Counted from the first letter of the stretch, positions 24,256 through 37,913 are shown. The stretch is 64,000 bases of DNA from Roseococcus microcysteis (GCF_014764365.1 NZ_CP061718.1:496001-560000), one strand, 5' to 3'. The notes: generated from the letters alone by a model not told the origin. Numbers and translations are program-made.

Positions 24256-27006
24256 ATGTCCCATGTCTTCGCCCCCGGTGATATCGTTCGTGCTCGTGGC
24301 CGCGAGTGGGTCAACCTACCGACGTCGCGGGAGGGGTGGCTCGCGCTGCGCCCGCTCTCGGGCTCTGAGGCCGATCGCGTGGTGCTCAAGCCGGAGTTGG
24401 AACTGCAGCCGGTCGAGCCGGCGCGCTTCGATCTGCCTGCAGACGCGCTGGTCACTACCCAAGTCAACGCTGTGCTGCTCGCTGACGCACTGCGCCTCAC
24501 TCTTCGCCGAGGGGCCGGGCCATTCCGTTCAGCAGCGCAGATCGCATTCGAGCCTCGCGTCTACCAGCTTGTCCCACTCTTAATGGCCCTGCGGCTCCAG
24601 GTGCCCAGGCTCCTGATCGCCGACGATGTCGGTATCGGCAAGACGATCGAGGCGGGCCTCATCCTCCGCGAGTTGTATGATCGCGGCGAGCTCGATGCCT
24701 TCGCAGTTCTGTGTCCTCCGCACCTGGTCGAGCAATGGACCGGAGAGCTCAGCACCCGCTTCGGGCTCGAAGCCGTTGCCGTCACGGCGGGTACCGCCGC
24801 TCGGCTTGAGCGAGGCCTCCCCGTCCACCAGACGCTCTTCAACGCGCATCCGTTCACTGTAGTCAGCTTGGACTACATCAAGGCCGAGAAGCGGCGTGAA
24901 GCCTTTGCTCGCGCCTGCCCCAACATGGTGGTGGTTGACGAGGCGCACGCCTGCGTTGGAACGCATAAGGGACGTCAGCAGCGCTTCAGTCTCCTCTCCG
25001 AGCTGGCCCGAGATCCCGACCGGGGGATGCTTATGTTGACCGCCACTCCCCACAGCGGCGACGAGGAGGCTTTCGCACGCCTTCTCTCGCTCATCGACCC
25101 GGGCTTTGCTTCGCTCCAGTTCGACGACGCTCGCTATAGGGAGCGGCTCGCACGCCACTACGTCCAGCGCCGCCGCATCGACCTAACCTCGGCCGAGTGG
25201 GCTGAGGAGCGCGCTTTCCCCAAGCACATCACGACAGAGTCTCCCTACCGTCTCAACGCGCAGCATCTCGCCTTCCAGGAGGCAGTCCTGGACTACTGCT
25301 TCGGTGTCGTTTCGCGGGCTGGCACCGGCGAGAGGGAACGGCGACTGGCCTTCTGGGGTACGCTGGCCTTGATGCGCTGCGTCGGTTCCTCGCCGGCGGC
25401 GGCGCTGAGCGCCCTACGCAACAGGATGGCCAGCGAGGTGGAGCGCCTCGAGCCGCAAATCTACGACGAGGATGGCGAGGACGAAGACGCTGTCGACGTG
25501 GAGCCTGCAGCGGCAATGGCCGCCGATGGAGCGCTGGCCGCGCTCATCCAGACCGCGAACCAGCTTACGAGAGAGCCAGATCCGAAGGCCAGCGCGCTGA
25601 TCGATCTGCTAAAGCCCATCATTCGAGGCGGCGCTAATCCAGTCATCTTCTGCCGCTTCATCAGTACCGCCGAGCACGTGCGCGACGCGTTGCGCCGGGC
25701 CTTCCCGAAGATCCGGATCGAAGCCGTCACTGGGCTCCTAACGCCCGAAGAAAGGCGCGACCGCGTCGCCGACATGGCGGAGGACGAGCAGCGCATCCTC
25801 GTGGCGACCGACTGCCTATCGGAAGGCATCAACCTCCAGAAGCTGTTCGACGCTGTGGTGCACTACGACCTCTCCTGGAACCCGACACGGCACCAGCAGC
25901 GCGAGGGGCGGGTCGATCGATTCGGCCAGCCGGCACCTGAGGTTCGTTCGGTACTGATGTTCTCCCCCGACAGTGCCATCGACGGTGCGGTGCTTGATGT
26001 CATCCTTCGGAAGGCAGAGGCGATCCGGAAGGCCACTGGCGTCACCGTCCCGCTCCCCGACGAGCGTGGCCCCGTCACCGATGCGCTGATGGCCGCGATG
26101 ATGCTGCGCCGGCGCGACAAGCAGCAGCTCGTGCTCGATCTGCGGCTCGCCGATGGCAGGGCAGCCATGGAGCAGCGGTGGCGCGATGCGCAGGAGAATG
26201 AGCGTAAGTCGCGTGCACGCTTTGCACAGAACGCCATGAAGCCGCAGGAGGTGGCGCCCGAATGGGCCCGGGCACGCGATCTCCTCGGGGGGCCTGACGC
26301 CGCGCTGGCCTTCGTCGAAGCCGCGATGCGGCGCTTCGACGCTCCGCTTGAGCCGCGGCGCGCGATCCACGCAGCCCACCTGCATGGCCTGGACCATCGC
26401 CTGCGCGAGCGTCTCGCCGAGCGCGGCCTGAGCGGCACCATCCGCCTCGCCAGCTCTGACCCTGCGCCCGCCGGTGCGGATCTGCTGACGCGGACGCATC
26501 CGCTTACGGCAACGCTCGCTGAGGCCCTGCTCGAAGGCGCGCTCGATCCTGCCGCTCTGCCGGGTCTCAGCCTTGGCCGCACTGGTGCGTGGCCGACCAC
26601 TTCGGTCAGCCGCCGAACGACGCTCCTGCTCCTGCGCCTGCGCATGAAGCTCACCGTCCATGCGCGGCGCGAGAGGCTCCTGCTTGCGGAAGAGGCTGCG
26701 CTGCTCGCGGTCGAAGGCGGGAAGGTCATCGCCGATGGGCAGGAGGCGCGAGCTATTCTTGGTGCCCCCGCCAGCCACGACCTCGCCGAGATTGCCCGTA
26801 CACGTTTCTTGCGCATGGCGCAGGACGAGCTTCCTGGCATGCTCGATGGCCCAGTCCGCCAGCATGTCGAGCGACGCGCCGCTCGATTGCTCGAAGACCA
26901 CGGCCGCCTGCGCGCCGCGGCTGGTGCCGCGTCTCGGGTGACGGTCGAGGCCGTCCTGCCTCCCGACGTGATCGGCCTCTTCGTTGTGCTTCCGGGCGGG
27001 GCTTGA
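24256..27006 (+). CDS. SNF2-family helicase (DrmD/RapA-like)
   Basis: A 916-aa SF2 ATPase. The SNF2_N domain has DVGIGKT (124-130), DEAH (228-231) and TATPHSGDEEAF. The helicase-C domain has DCLSEGINLQ and REGRVDRFGQ (about 549-558). The remaining 350 residues are helical. This is the architecture of DrmD in class 1 DISARM and of RapA-like proteins encoded next to DNA methyltransferases. It begins 4 nt after the preceding helicase and ends 6 nt before the methyltransferase, so the three are co-expressed. DNA translocation that helps tell foreign from methylated DNA is the expected role by family. Confidence 0.85.
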   Translation: MSHVFAPGDIVRARGREWVNLPTSREGWLALRPLSGSEADRVVLKPELELQPVEPARFDLPADALVTTQVNAVLLADALRLTLRRGAGPFRSAAQIAFEPRVYQLVPLLMALRLQVPRLLIADDVGIGKTIEAGLILRELYDRGELDAFAVLCPPHLVEQWTGELSTRFGLEAVAVTAGTAARLERGLPVHQTLFNAHPFTVVSLDYIKAEKRREAFARACPNMVVVDEAHACVGTHKGRQQRFSLLSELARDPDRGMLMLTATPHSGDEEAFARLLSLIDPGFASLQFDDARYRERLARHYVQRRRIDLTSAEWAEERAFPKHITTESPYRLNAQHLAFQEAVLDYCFGVVSRAGTGERERRLAFWGTLALMRCVGSSPAAALSALRNRMASEVERLEPQIYDEDGEDEDAVDVEPAAAMAADGALAALIQTANQLTREPDPKASALIDLLKPIIRGGANPVIFCRFISTAEHVRDALRRAFPKIRIEAVTGLLTPEERRDRVADMAEDEQRILVATDCLSEGINLQKLFDAVVHYDLSWNPTRHQQREGRVDRFGQPAPEVRSVLMFSPDSAIDGAVLDVILRKAEAIRKATGVTVPLPDERGPVTDALMAAMMLRRRDKQQLVLDLRLADGRAAMEQRWRDAQENERKSRARFAQNAMKPQEVAPEWARARDLLGGPDAALAFVEAAMRRFDAPLEPRRAIHAAHLHGLDHRLRERLAERGLSGTIRLASSDPAPAGADLLTRTHPLTATLAEALLEGALDPAALPGLSLGRTGAWPTTSVSRRTTLLLLRLRMKLTVHARRERLLLAEEAALLAVEGGKVIADGQEARAILGAPASHDLAEIARTRFLRMAQDELPGMLDGPVRQHVERRAARLLEDHGRLRAAAGAASRVTVEAVLPPDVIGLFVVLPGGA

Positions 27007-27012
27007 CCTGCC

Positions 27013-31052
<4,040 letters not shown>

Positions 31053-31064
31053 GCGAACGTCCCG

Positions 31065-32231
31065 ATGGCCGCGACCGACCCCGCGCTGATCCAGAAGGCC
31101 AGGCCGCACTTCCTCGCCGCGTTTGCGACCTTCGGCAAACCGGGAGACGACGCCTACCAGATAGCCCAGCGCATCGCGCAGGAAGCCGCCACTGCCGGCT
31201 TCGCCCCGCCAGCATGTCAGAACCTGCTGGTGCATCTGCGGGCCTTCCTGGGAGAAGTCCTGCTGAGCCGGTTGGATCCATTCCTGCTCGGCAGACCGAC
31301 GCCGAACCCTGCCTCGCTCTTCGCCGAGGAACGCCTGGGCGGGCTCTTCAACCCACGCCCCGTGCCGGCCGTCATCGAGCAACCGAATCTTCCGCTGGAA
31401 AGCGATGACGAACAGCGCGACCGGGCCCTCCTCGATCAGCTCATCGCCGCCACCCGCCTCTACGCCAACAGCACGGCGGTACAGGACCTCCTCGACTTCA
31501 CGATCCGCCTGCGCGCCTTCGCGCCCTTCAACGCGATGATCCTGCACATCCAGAAGCCCGGCCTCACTCACGCGGCAACGGCGAAGGACTGGTGGGAGCG
31601 CTTCGGCCGCGTTCCCAAGCCTGGCGCGCGGCCCCTCCTCATCATGCGCATGCGCGGCCCGGTCGACTTCGTCTTCGACATCCTCGACACCCATGGCCGC
31701 GAACTGCCGGAGAATGCCTTCTCCTTCCCCACCTTGGGGACGCTGTCGCGCCAACGCTTCGACCAGATCCTCGCCAGCGTGGCCGGTGCCGGCTTCGAAC
31801 TGGTCGAGCTGGACCGGGGCGATGCGGAAGCAGGCTGGATCCGCCGGCACGGGCACCCCGCCACCCCGAAGGGCAAGCAGCGCTACCAGCTTGCCTTCAA
31901 TCGCAATCACCCGGCGCGGACGCAGCTCGTCACCATCGCTCACGAGCTGGCCCACGCCTTCCTCGGTCATCTTGGTGCGGACAAGGGACGCGACATCAGA
32001 GATCGCAGAGACCGATCGCTCGCCGAACGAGAAGTCGAGGCGGAGATGACCGCCTATCTCGTCGCGATGCGCAACGGCCTGAAGCCGCGGAGCGAGAGCT
32101 ACCTCGACGCCTATAAGGGGGCCTTCACCGGGCTCGATCTCTACGGGGTGATGCGGGCGGCGAACGCGGTGGAAACCGTGATGGGCGTGTCGGCAGCCCA
32201 GCTCAAGGCGCAGGCGGAGGGACGCGCATGA
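31065..32231 (+). CDS. ArdC-like / ImmA-IrrE family metallopeptidase
   Basis: A 388-aa protein. The central segment (LRAFAPFNAMILHIQKPG, then WWERFGRVPKPGARPLLIM) resembles the ssDNA-binding N-domain of ArdC antirestriction proteins. The C-terminal segment LVTIAHELAHAFLGHLG contains the zinc-binding HELAH (293-297), with a downstream glutamate in the REVEAEMTAYLV helix. ImmA/IrrE peptidases cleave regulators or partner proteins. In this operon the protein may control or activate the system, or be a host-protective antirestriction factor; the sequence does not decide. It starts 12 nt after the methyltransferase and overlaps the HNH gene by ATGA. Confidence 0.8.
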   Translation: MAATDPALIQKARPHFLAAFATFGKPGDDAYQIAQRIAQEAATAGFAPPACQNLLVHLRAFLGEVLLSRLDPFLLGRPTPNPASLFAEERLGGLFNPRPVPAVIEQPNLPLESDDEQRDRALLDQLIAATRLYANSTAVQDLLDFTIRLRAFAPFNAMILHIQKPGLTHAATAKDWWERFGRVPKPGARPLLIMRMRGPVDFVFDILDTHGRELPENAFSFPTLGTLSRQRFDQILASVAGAGFELVELDRGDAEAGWIRRHGHPATPKGKQRYQLAFNRNHPARTQLVTIAHELAHAFLGHLGADKGRDIRDRRDRSLAEREVEAEMTAYLVAMRNGLKPRSESYLDAYKGAFTGLDLYGVMRAANAVETVMGVSAAQLKAQAEGRA

Positions 32232-33025
32232 AGCTCGAGGCGCCGCAGGGTTTCGTCGTCGCGGAGGAATGCCGCAAAGCAGCCTGGCAGAGCGGCTACC
32301 GACGTACCTTCGGACAACAGGACGGATGGGCTCGCTACAGCTCGACCACGGCGCGCGGGGACATCCATCTTGGCGCTGCTGGTCCAGACGGTCCGTGGTT
32401 TCTTGCGCTCGACCATCCCGGCGTCATTGCCGAACTCGGCCTGACCTCGGCGGGCATCCCTGGTCCTGGCCACGCGCGCTACACCTTCTCGACGCTGCGG
32501 GATCTCTATGTGCTCCTCGCCCGGGTCTATGCGCTCGCGCGCAGCCTGCCTGATGCACCGCTACAGACCTTTGTCGCGAAGACAAAAGATCTCCCGCGCT
32601 CCACCGAGGCCGAGCGTCTGGTCGTGCAGCGGGTCGGCCAGGATATCTTCCGCGAGGGCTTGCTGGCCTACTGGGGCGGCCGCTGCCCGCTCACTGGCAT
32701 CACGGACCCGGCGCTGCTCCGCGCCTCGCACATAAAGCCCTGGGCGCGCTGCGCCAGTGATGCCGAGCGGTTGGACGTTCACAACGGCCTGCTGCTCTCC
32801 GCCCTCTGGGACGCGGCCTTTGACCGAGGCCTGGTCACGTTCGAGGACGACGGGACGCCTCGCCTGTCCAGAAGTCTGAGCAGCCAGGCTCTGACGGCTC
32901 TTGCCTGGTCGGAGCCGCTGCCGCTGACGGCCCAGCACCGTGCCTGGGTCATTTGGCACCGCGAGAACATCTTTGAGGCAGCCATGCCCGACCAAGCTGC
33001 GGGTTTGCGGGCGAGCACGGAGTGA
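32228..33025 (+). CDS. HNH endonuclease
   Basis: A 265-aa protein. The C-terminal half holds an HNH_2-type nuclease: CPLTGITDPALLRASHIKPW (His168), then DVHNGLLLSALWDAAFD (Asn186 and the final acidic/His position) and GLVTF. The N-terminal 110 residues look like a separate domain of unknown fold. It is co-translated with the ArdC-like gene by a 4-nt overlap and is the last gene of the operon. It is the obvious candidate effector for cleaving invading DNA, taking the place of the PLD protein DrmC that is missing here. That assignment is inference. Confidence 0.85.
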   Translation: MKLEAPQGFVVAEECRKAAWQSGYRRTFGQQDGWARYSSTTARGDIHLGAAGPDGPWFLALDHPGVIAELGLTSAGIPGPGHARYTFSTLRDLYVLLARVYALARSLPDAPLQTFVAKTKDLPRSTEAERLVVQRVGQDIFREGLLAYWGGRCPLTGITDPALLRASHIKPWARCASDAERLDVHNGLLLSALWDAAFDRGLVTFEDDGTPRLSRSLSSQALTALAWSEPLPLTAQHRAWVIWHRENIFEAAMPDQAAGLRASTE

Positions 33026-33166
33026 TCGCAATCTTCTCTGGCCGACACGCAGACACGCATCAGGCTTCGACAAGTGATGTGATCCGCACTGCCAGAGAGC
33101 CGGTCGACTATATGCCATTCGCCGGATGACGTTGGACGATCTGCAGTATCCCGGGAGCGAACCACG

Positions 33167-34081
33167 ATGGCGATGCCAGACTACCAGTCTCTCATGCTGC
33201 CCCTTCTGGAGATCGGCGCGAAGGGCGAGTCATCGGTCCCGATTGCAGAGGCGGAAGTTGCAGCGCGTCTTGGGCTGTCCGAGGAGGAGCGCACCAAGAG
33301 GCTTCCAAGCGGGAAGCAAACTGTGCTGCATAATCGCCTGCATTGGGCGAAGTTCTACCTGACAAAGGCCGGCCTACTCACCAGCCCCAAGCGCGGGCGC
33401 TTCGCCATCACGGACTCGGGGCGGCAGGTACTCACCGCACCACCTCCCAAGCTTGACACAAAGTACCTGCTGACGATCCCGGCCTTCCATGAGTTCTATC
33501 GCGGTGACCAGGGATCCAGCGATGCTTCCGCGGTCACAACCGCTGAGCCCGCAGTCGCCACTCCTGAGGAGATCGTCGACGCGGCGCACAACGCCTTCCA
33601 GGCGGCACTGCGCGACGAGTTGCTAGAACGCATCCTGCAGAACAGCCCGGGTTTCTTCGAGCAACTGATCGTCGACCTCCTCGTTGCCATGGGCTACGGC
33701 GGCTCTCGTCTGAATGCCGCCGAGCAGCTTGGTAAATCGGGGGATGGTGGCGTCGACGGTGTGATCAACGAGGATGTGCTTGGCCTCGACCGCGTTTATG
33801 TGCAGGCCAAGCGCCACGCACCAGGTAATTCCATAGGGCGCCCAGAGGTTCAGGCCTTCGTAGGAAGCCTGGTGGGCCTTGGCGCATCAAAGGGCGTGTT
33901 TGTTACGACGGCCGGTTTTTCGGCGCAGGCGATCGATTTTGCGTCTCGCATCCCCCAACGCGTAATCCTCATCAGCGGCAAGCGACTGACAGAACTAATG
34001 GTCGAGCACGGTGTAGGGGTACGCACCAGCCGGACCGTTGAATTTAAGCGTCTCGATGAGGATTTCTTCTCAGAGGAGTGA
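33167..34081 (+). CDS. Mrr-like restriction endonuclease
   Basis: A 304-aa protein. The N-terminal winged-helix domain (about 1-95) matches Mrr_N (VLHNRLHWAKFYLTKAGLL, RGRFAITDSGRQVL). The C-terminal Mrr catalytic domain has GDGGVDGVI with Asp197 and VYVQAKRH with Gln213-x-Lys215, the D-(Q/E)xK active site. Such type IV enzymes cut methylated or otherwise modified DNA. It lies 141 nt after the HNH gene, so it probably has its own promoter, yet it continues the island on the same strand. It may act as a separate defence module that complements the operon. The next 288 nt, up to tRNA-Ser, hold no convincing gene. Confidence 0.85.
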   Translation: MAMPDYQSLMLPLLEIGAKGESSVPIAEAEVAARLGLSEEERTKRLPSGKQTVLHNRLHWAKFYLTKAGLLTSPKRGRFAITDSGRQVLTAPPPKLDTKYLLTIPAFHEFYRGDQGSSDASAVTTAEPAVATPEEIVDAAHNAFQAALRDELLERILQNSPGFFEQLIVDLLVAMGYGGSRLNAAEQLGKSGDGGVDGVINEDVLGLDRVYVQAKRHAPGNSIGRPEVQAFVGSLVGLGASKGVFVTTAGFSAQAIDFASRIPQRVILISGKRLTELMVEHGVGVRTSRTVEFKRLDEDFFSEE

Positions 34082-34369
34082 TATGCCTCTGCTGGGCGTA
34101 CTGAGTGTCCGCTTGAATGGTACGGTTTCTGGCGAGTGGCATTCGAAACCAACCAGGCCCCGGCCGCGCCGAAATCGACCTTTTACCTATGTTCTCGAGG
34201 TCCGTACCGAATCGGCCAAGTCAGGAGGTCCGGAGAGAAATAGCCTCCGGAGAGCGATTTTCGGCAGCTTCCGCCTCGGGCCGGTCAACAGGTCCAGCAC
34301 GAAAACCCCAGGAAACCTGCCGCTCAGTGCGGCGGTGGGTCTGGCGGAGAGCGGGACGTCGATAGGAAC

Positions 34370-34459
34370 TGGCGGACAGGGTGGGATTCGAACCCACGGT
34401 AGAGTTGCCCCCACGGCGGTTTTCAAGACCGCTGCCTTAAACCACTCGGCCACCTGTCC
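34370..34459 (-). tRNA. tRNA-Ser (anticodon UGA)
   Basis: A complete 90-nt class II tRNA on the minus strand: acceptor GGACAGG pairing with CCTGTCC, D-arm GGCCGAGTGG, anticodon loop CTTGAAA (TGA), a long variable arm, T-arm GTGGGTTCGAATCCCAC and encoded CCA. Its 3' end points toward the defence island, which is the usual polarity for an integration target. Confidence 0.97.
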
Positions 34460-34507
34460 CGGGCGCCGCAGCGCCTATACAGCCGCCGCGCGCGCCGCGC
34501 GAGGGGA

Positions 34508-35923
34508 TCACTCCCCCGCGAGGCGCGCGGCCGGCTCGGCTCCCAGCGTGCTGCCCAGGCGCATCATGGCGTTCACATCCGCGGCCCCGGCCAGCCCCAG
34601 CACCGCATCCGCCAGCGCGGCCGCGCGGTCCGCGCCCAGCACCTGGTCGGACAGGCCATGGAACTTGGCGCGCAGCTCGGCCTCGGTGAGGAAGTTGCCG
34701 GGCTCGCCCTTGGGCACCACCACGAACTTCGTGAATTCCTGGCCCCGCGCGCGGATGGTCAGCTTGCCCGACATGTTGCGCGGGAATTCGGCCTGCACCT
34801 CGGGGTCCTCGACGCAGGTCACCTTGGGCATCAGGGTCCGCAGCACGGGGTCGTCCATGCGGGCATAGCTGTCCCAGCCGAAATGGCCGTGGCCCAGCGC
34901 GCAGGACACCACGAAGGGGCCGCTGAACTGGCCATCCACCGTGTTCTTCGGGTGCTGCTTGTATTCCAGCGGCGCGCCCACCAGCAGCATGCCCTTGTTG
35001 GGTAGGCCCATGGTGACGCTCTCGATCTCCTCCGGACGCAGCCCGTGCTCGGCGCGGAGCGCCAGGGCGGCGTCCACGCTCGCATGGCCATAGCGGCAGG
35101 AGGGGTAGGGCTTCACCGCCGTCTCCATGAGCTCGAACTCGCCGCCCAGGTTGCGGATGGCGCGTTCGGGGATGGGGTTGGGCGCATAGGCGCTGAGGAA
35201 GCCGGCCTTGCCCTCCATGGCCTGGGCCGCACCACGGAAGCCCTCGCGCGCCAGCAGCGCGGCGGACAGGCCCGCCATGGCCGCCCAGCCCACCTGCCAG
35301 CGCTTCGTCCAGGCGCCATTGGCCAGGAATTGCAGGCTGCCGGCCGCCTGGCTGAGGACGATGCCGAAGGCGTCCGTGATCTGCGCCTCGTTCAGCCCCA
35401 TCACGCGCGCGGCGGCGGCCGCGCCCCCGAAGGCGCCGCAGGTCGCGGTCGGGTGGTAGCCGCGGTCGTAATGGTCGCCGGCGGGCAGGGCCACGGCCAG
35501 GCGGTTCGTCACCTCATAGCCCGCCACGATGGCGGCGATCACGTCGGCGCCCTTGGCGCCGCACATCTCGGCGGCGGCGAGTGCGGCCGGGATCACGGGC
35601 GCGCCCGGGTGCAGGCTGCCGGCGGCATGGGTGTCGTCGAAGTCGAGGCTGTGGGCATAGGCGCCGTTCAGCAGCGCGGCCCCGGCGGGCGACCAGCGCG
35701 CGGCCTCGCCGAAGACGGCGGCCTGGCCGTGGCCCAGCCCCATGGCGCGGGCGGCGGCGCGCAGCGGCGGGCTGCTCTCGGCCTCGACCCCGCCACGGAC
35801 CATGTTGCCCACCAGGTCCAGGATGAGAAAGCGCGTGCGTGCCTCCACCTCGGCCGGCAGGTCCGCGTGGCGGATCGTGGCGGCATAGCGGGCGAAGGTT
35901 TCGGTGACCGCGACCATGGACAT
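34508..35923 (-). CDS. MmgE/PrpD family protein
   Basis: A 471-aa protein of the 2-methylcitrate dehydratase/iminodisuccinate-epimerase superfamily. ARTRFLILDLVGNMVRGGVE, the central LDFDDTHAAGSLHPGAPVIP (with the conserved Asp and His residues), GYHPTATCGAFGGAAAA and KPYPSCRYGHASVD are characteristic. The substrate cannot be assigned; many Acetobacteraceae carry several such genes near TctC-type uptake proteins. ATG 35923 follows AAGGAAAC; a second in-frame ATG lies at 35917. It is monocistronic and divergent from the transglycosylase gene. Confidence 0.85.
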   Translation of the reverse strand: MSMVAVTETFARYAATIRHADLPAEVEARTRFLILDLVGNMVRGGVEAESSPPLRAAARAMGLGHGQAAVFGEAARWSPAGAALLNGAYAHSLDFDDTHAAGSLHPGAPVIPAALAAAEMCGAKGADVIAAIVAGYEVTNRLAVALPAGDHYDRGYHPTATCGAFGGAAAAARVMGLNEAQITDAFGIVLSQAAGSLQFLANGAWTKRWQVGWAAMAGLSAALLAREGFRGAAQAMEGKAGFLSAYAPNPIPERAIRNLGGEFELMETAVKPYPSCRYGHASVDAALALRAEHGLRPEEIESVTMGLPNKGMLLVGAPLEYKQHPKNTVDGQFSGPFVVSCALGHGHFGWDSYARMDDPVLRTLMPKVTCVEDPEVQAEFPRNMSGKLTIRARGQEFTKFVVVPKGEPGNFLTEAELRAKFHGLSDQVLGADRAAALADAVLGLAGAADVNAMMRLGSTLGAEPAARLAGE

Positions 35924-36024
35924 GTTTCCTTTCGCAATTGCGCCGATGCTACGCCGTCTTCCGCCGTGCTGGAACCGGCCGGTTCGAATTGCGCCAGACG
36001 CATAGAAGTGGCACCTATCCCCCC

Positions 36025-36996
36025 ATGTTCACCCGACGCAGCCTCCTCGCCGGAACCGCCGCCGGCGCGTTCGCGGCCCGGCCCGCTTTCGCGCAGGAAA
36101 GCTTTGCCGCCTTTCTCCAGGGCGTGCGCGCCGAAGCCCGCCGGGCGGGCGTGCGCCAGGCGACGCTGGACCGCGCCTTATCCGGCCTGCAGCCCAATGA
36201 GCGGGTGATCGAGCTGGACCGCCGCCAAGCGGAATTCACCCAGACCTGGCCGCAATACCGCGACGCGCGGCTCTCGCCGCAGCGAATCGAGGCCGGCCGC
36301 CGCGCCTATGCCCAGAACCGCACCCTGCTGGAGGCCATCCAGGCCCGGCATGGCGTCAGTGGCCGCGTGGTGGTCGCGATCTGGGGGCTGGAGACGAATT
36401 ACGGCGGATTTACCGGCAATTTCAACGTGATCGAGGCGCTGGCGACGCTGGCCTGGGAAGGCCGTCGCGCGGCCTTCTTCCGCGCGGAACTCATGGCCGC
36501 GCTGCGCATCCTCGATGCCGGCCATGTGGATGTCAGCCGCATGCGTGGCAGCCACGCCGGCGCCATGGGCAACCCGCAATTCATGCCGACCAGCTTCGAG
36601 CGGCTGGCGGTGGATTTCGACGGCGATGGCCGCCGCGACATCTGGGACAGCCGGGCCGATGCGCTCGCCTCCATCGCCAACTACCTCGCGAACCATGGCT
36701 GGCGCGAGCCCGCCCCCTGGGGCTTCGAGGTGACGCTGCCGCCGGGCTTCGACACCGCCCTGGCCGACCACCGGCGCATGCGCCCCGTGGCCGAATGGGC
36801 GCGGATGCGCGTGACGCGCGCCGGGGCGGGCGGGCTGCCGGATATGGGCGGGGAATGGGCCATCGTCATGCCGGGCCTTTCGCGCGGCGACAGCCAGGCC
36901 TTCCTGGTGGGCGCCAACTTCATGGCCATCCGCCGCTACAACCCGTCCAACTTCTACGCGACGGCGGTGGGGCTGCTGTCCGACCGCGTGGCCTGA
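36025..36996 (+). CDS. lytic murein transglycosylase (MltB family)
   Basis: A 323-aa periplasmic enzyme with a twin-arginine-like signal (RRSLLAGTAAGAFAARPAFA, cleavage after about residue 23). The catalytic glutamate lies in GLETNYGG (Glu123), and RGSHAGAMGNPQFMPTSFER plus an EF-hand-like DFDGDGRRDIWDS are hallmarks of SltB/MltB. It cleaves peptidoglycan to 1,6-anhydromuropeptides. The ATG at 36025 begins the signal peptide; upstream frame is non-coding. It is followed after 2 nt by rlpA and then a D,D-carboxypeptidase, a cell-wall remodelling run. Confidence 0.9.
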   Translation: MFTRRSLLAGTAAGAFAARPAFAQESFAAFLQGVRAEARRAGVRQATLDRALSGLQPNERVIELDRRQAEFTQTWPQYRDARLSPQRIEAGRRAYAQNRTLLEAIQARHGVSGRVVVAIWGLETNYGGFTGNFNVIEALATLAWEGRRAAFFRAELMAALRILDAGHVDVSRMRGSHAGAMGNPQFMPTSFERLAVDFDGDGRRDIWDSRADALASIANYLANHGWREPAPWGFEVTLPPGFDTALADHRRMRPVAEWARMRVTRAGAGGLPDMGGEWAIVMPGLSRGDSQAFLVGANFMAIRRYNPSNFYATAVGLLSDRVA

Positions 36997-36998
36997 CC

Positions 36999-37892
36999 AT
37001 GGGGCGCGCCCTGGCGGGGTTTCTGGCGCTGGCCGTGCTGGCGGGCTGCGGCCGCGCGCCACCGCCCACCGAGGCGCGCTACCATCTGGGCGAACCCTGG
37101 CGGCAGGGCCCGCTCTGGGCCTATCCGCGCGAGGATTTCGCCCTCGACCAGACGGGCATTGCGTCCCTGCTGCCGCGCCGCGCCGGCGCCACGCTCACCG
37201 CCAATGGCGAGCGGCGGGAGGATGGCATGTTCGCCGCCCACCCCACGCTGCAACTGCCCGCCATCGTCACCGTGACCAATCTGGAAAACGGCCGCTCCCT
37301 GCGGCTGCGCGTGAATGACCGCGGCCCGGCCGAGCCCGGGCGCGTCATCGCCGTCGCCCCCCGCGCCGCCGCGCTGCTGGGCGCGGCCGGCCCCTTCCAG
37401 GCGCGGGTGGTGATTGACGCCGAGGCCTCGCGCGCCGCCATCGCGGGCCTCGCGGGGCAGGCGGAGGCGCTGCCCGTCGCCGCCGCCCCGGTGGGGGAGG
37501 TGGGGCGCGAGGCCCTGGCCCCGCCGCCCGGCGCGCGCGGCCTCGCCACTGCCGCGCCGCGGCCCGCGCGCCCCGCGGTGCAGACCGTGGCGGCCCAGGC
37601 CACGGCCCGCCCGCCCGAACGCCTGCCCGAGCAGGTGATTCAGGGCGCGCCCCGGCCCGGCCTGCTCTGGATCGAGGCCGGCACCTATTTCAACCGGCAA
37701 CTGGCCGCGCGCGAGGCCGCGCGCCTGAGCGGCGGCCGGGTGGAGCCCTTGGGCGTGGCCGGCGGGCCGCGCGGGCGGCAGCAGCAATTCCGCGTCCGCA
37801 CCGGCCCCTATCGCAGCCTCGCGGAGGCCGATGCGGCCATGGCCCGCGCCATCGCGGTCGGGCTCACCGAACTGCGCCTTGTGGTGGATTGA
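36999..37892 (+). CDS. rlpA: RlpA-like septal lipoprotein with SPOR domain
   Basis: A 297-aa lipoprotein. A short signal ends in the lipobox LAGC (Cys about 17). A double-psi beta-barrel follows (LTANGERREDGMFAAHPTLQ, LRVNDRGP), then an Ala/Pro linker, and a C-terminal SPOR domain (WIEAGTYFNRQLAAREAARL, FRVRTGPYRSLAEADAAM) that binds denuded peptidoglycan at the septum. Some RlpA proteins are transglycosylases on naked glycan. It is tightly spaced between mltB and dacC. Confidence 0.85.
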   Translation: MGRALAGFLALAVLAGCGRAPPPTEARYHLGEPWRQGPLWAYPREDFALDQTGIASLLPRRAGATLTANGERREDGMFAAHPTLQLPAIVTVTNLENGRSLRLRVNDRGPAEPGRVIAVAPRAAALLGAAGPFQARVVIDAEASRAAIAGLAGQAEALPVAAAPVGEVGREALAPPPGARGLATAAPRPARPAVQTVAAQATARPPERLPEQVIQGAPRPGLLWIEAGTYFNRQLAAREAARLSGGRVEPLGVAGGPRGRQQQFRVRTGPYRSLAEADAAMARAIAVGLTELRLVVD

Positions 37893-37913
37893 GAGATGCG
37901 CGAAGTCCCGGAG

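Noticed and set aside
37896-37913. Upstream start for dacC (MREVPE)
   Set aside because: It would push the arginines of the signal peptide further in and has no clear Shine-Dalgarno spacing. ATG 37914 preferred but not certain.
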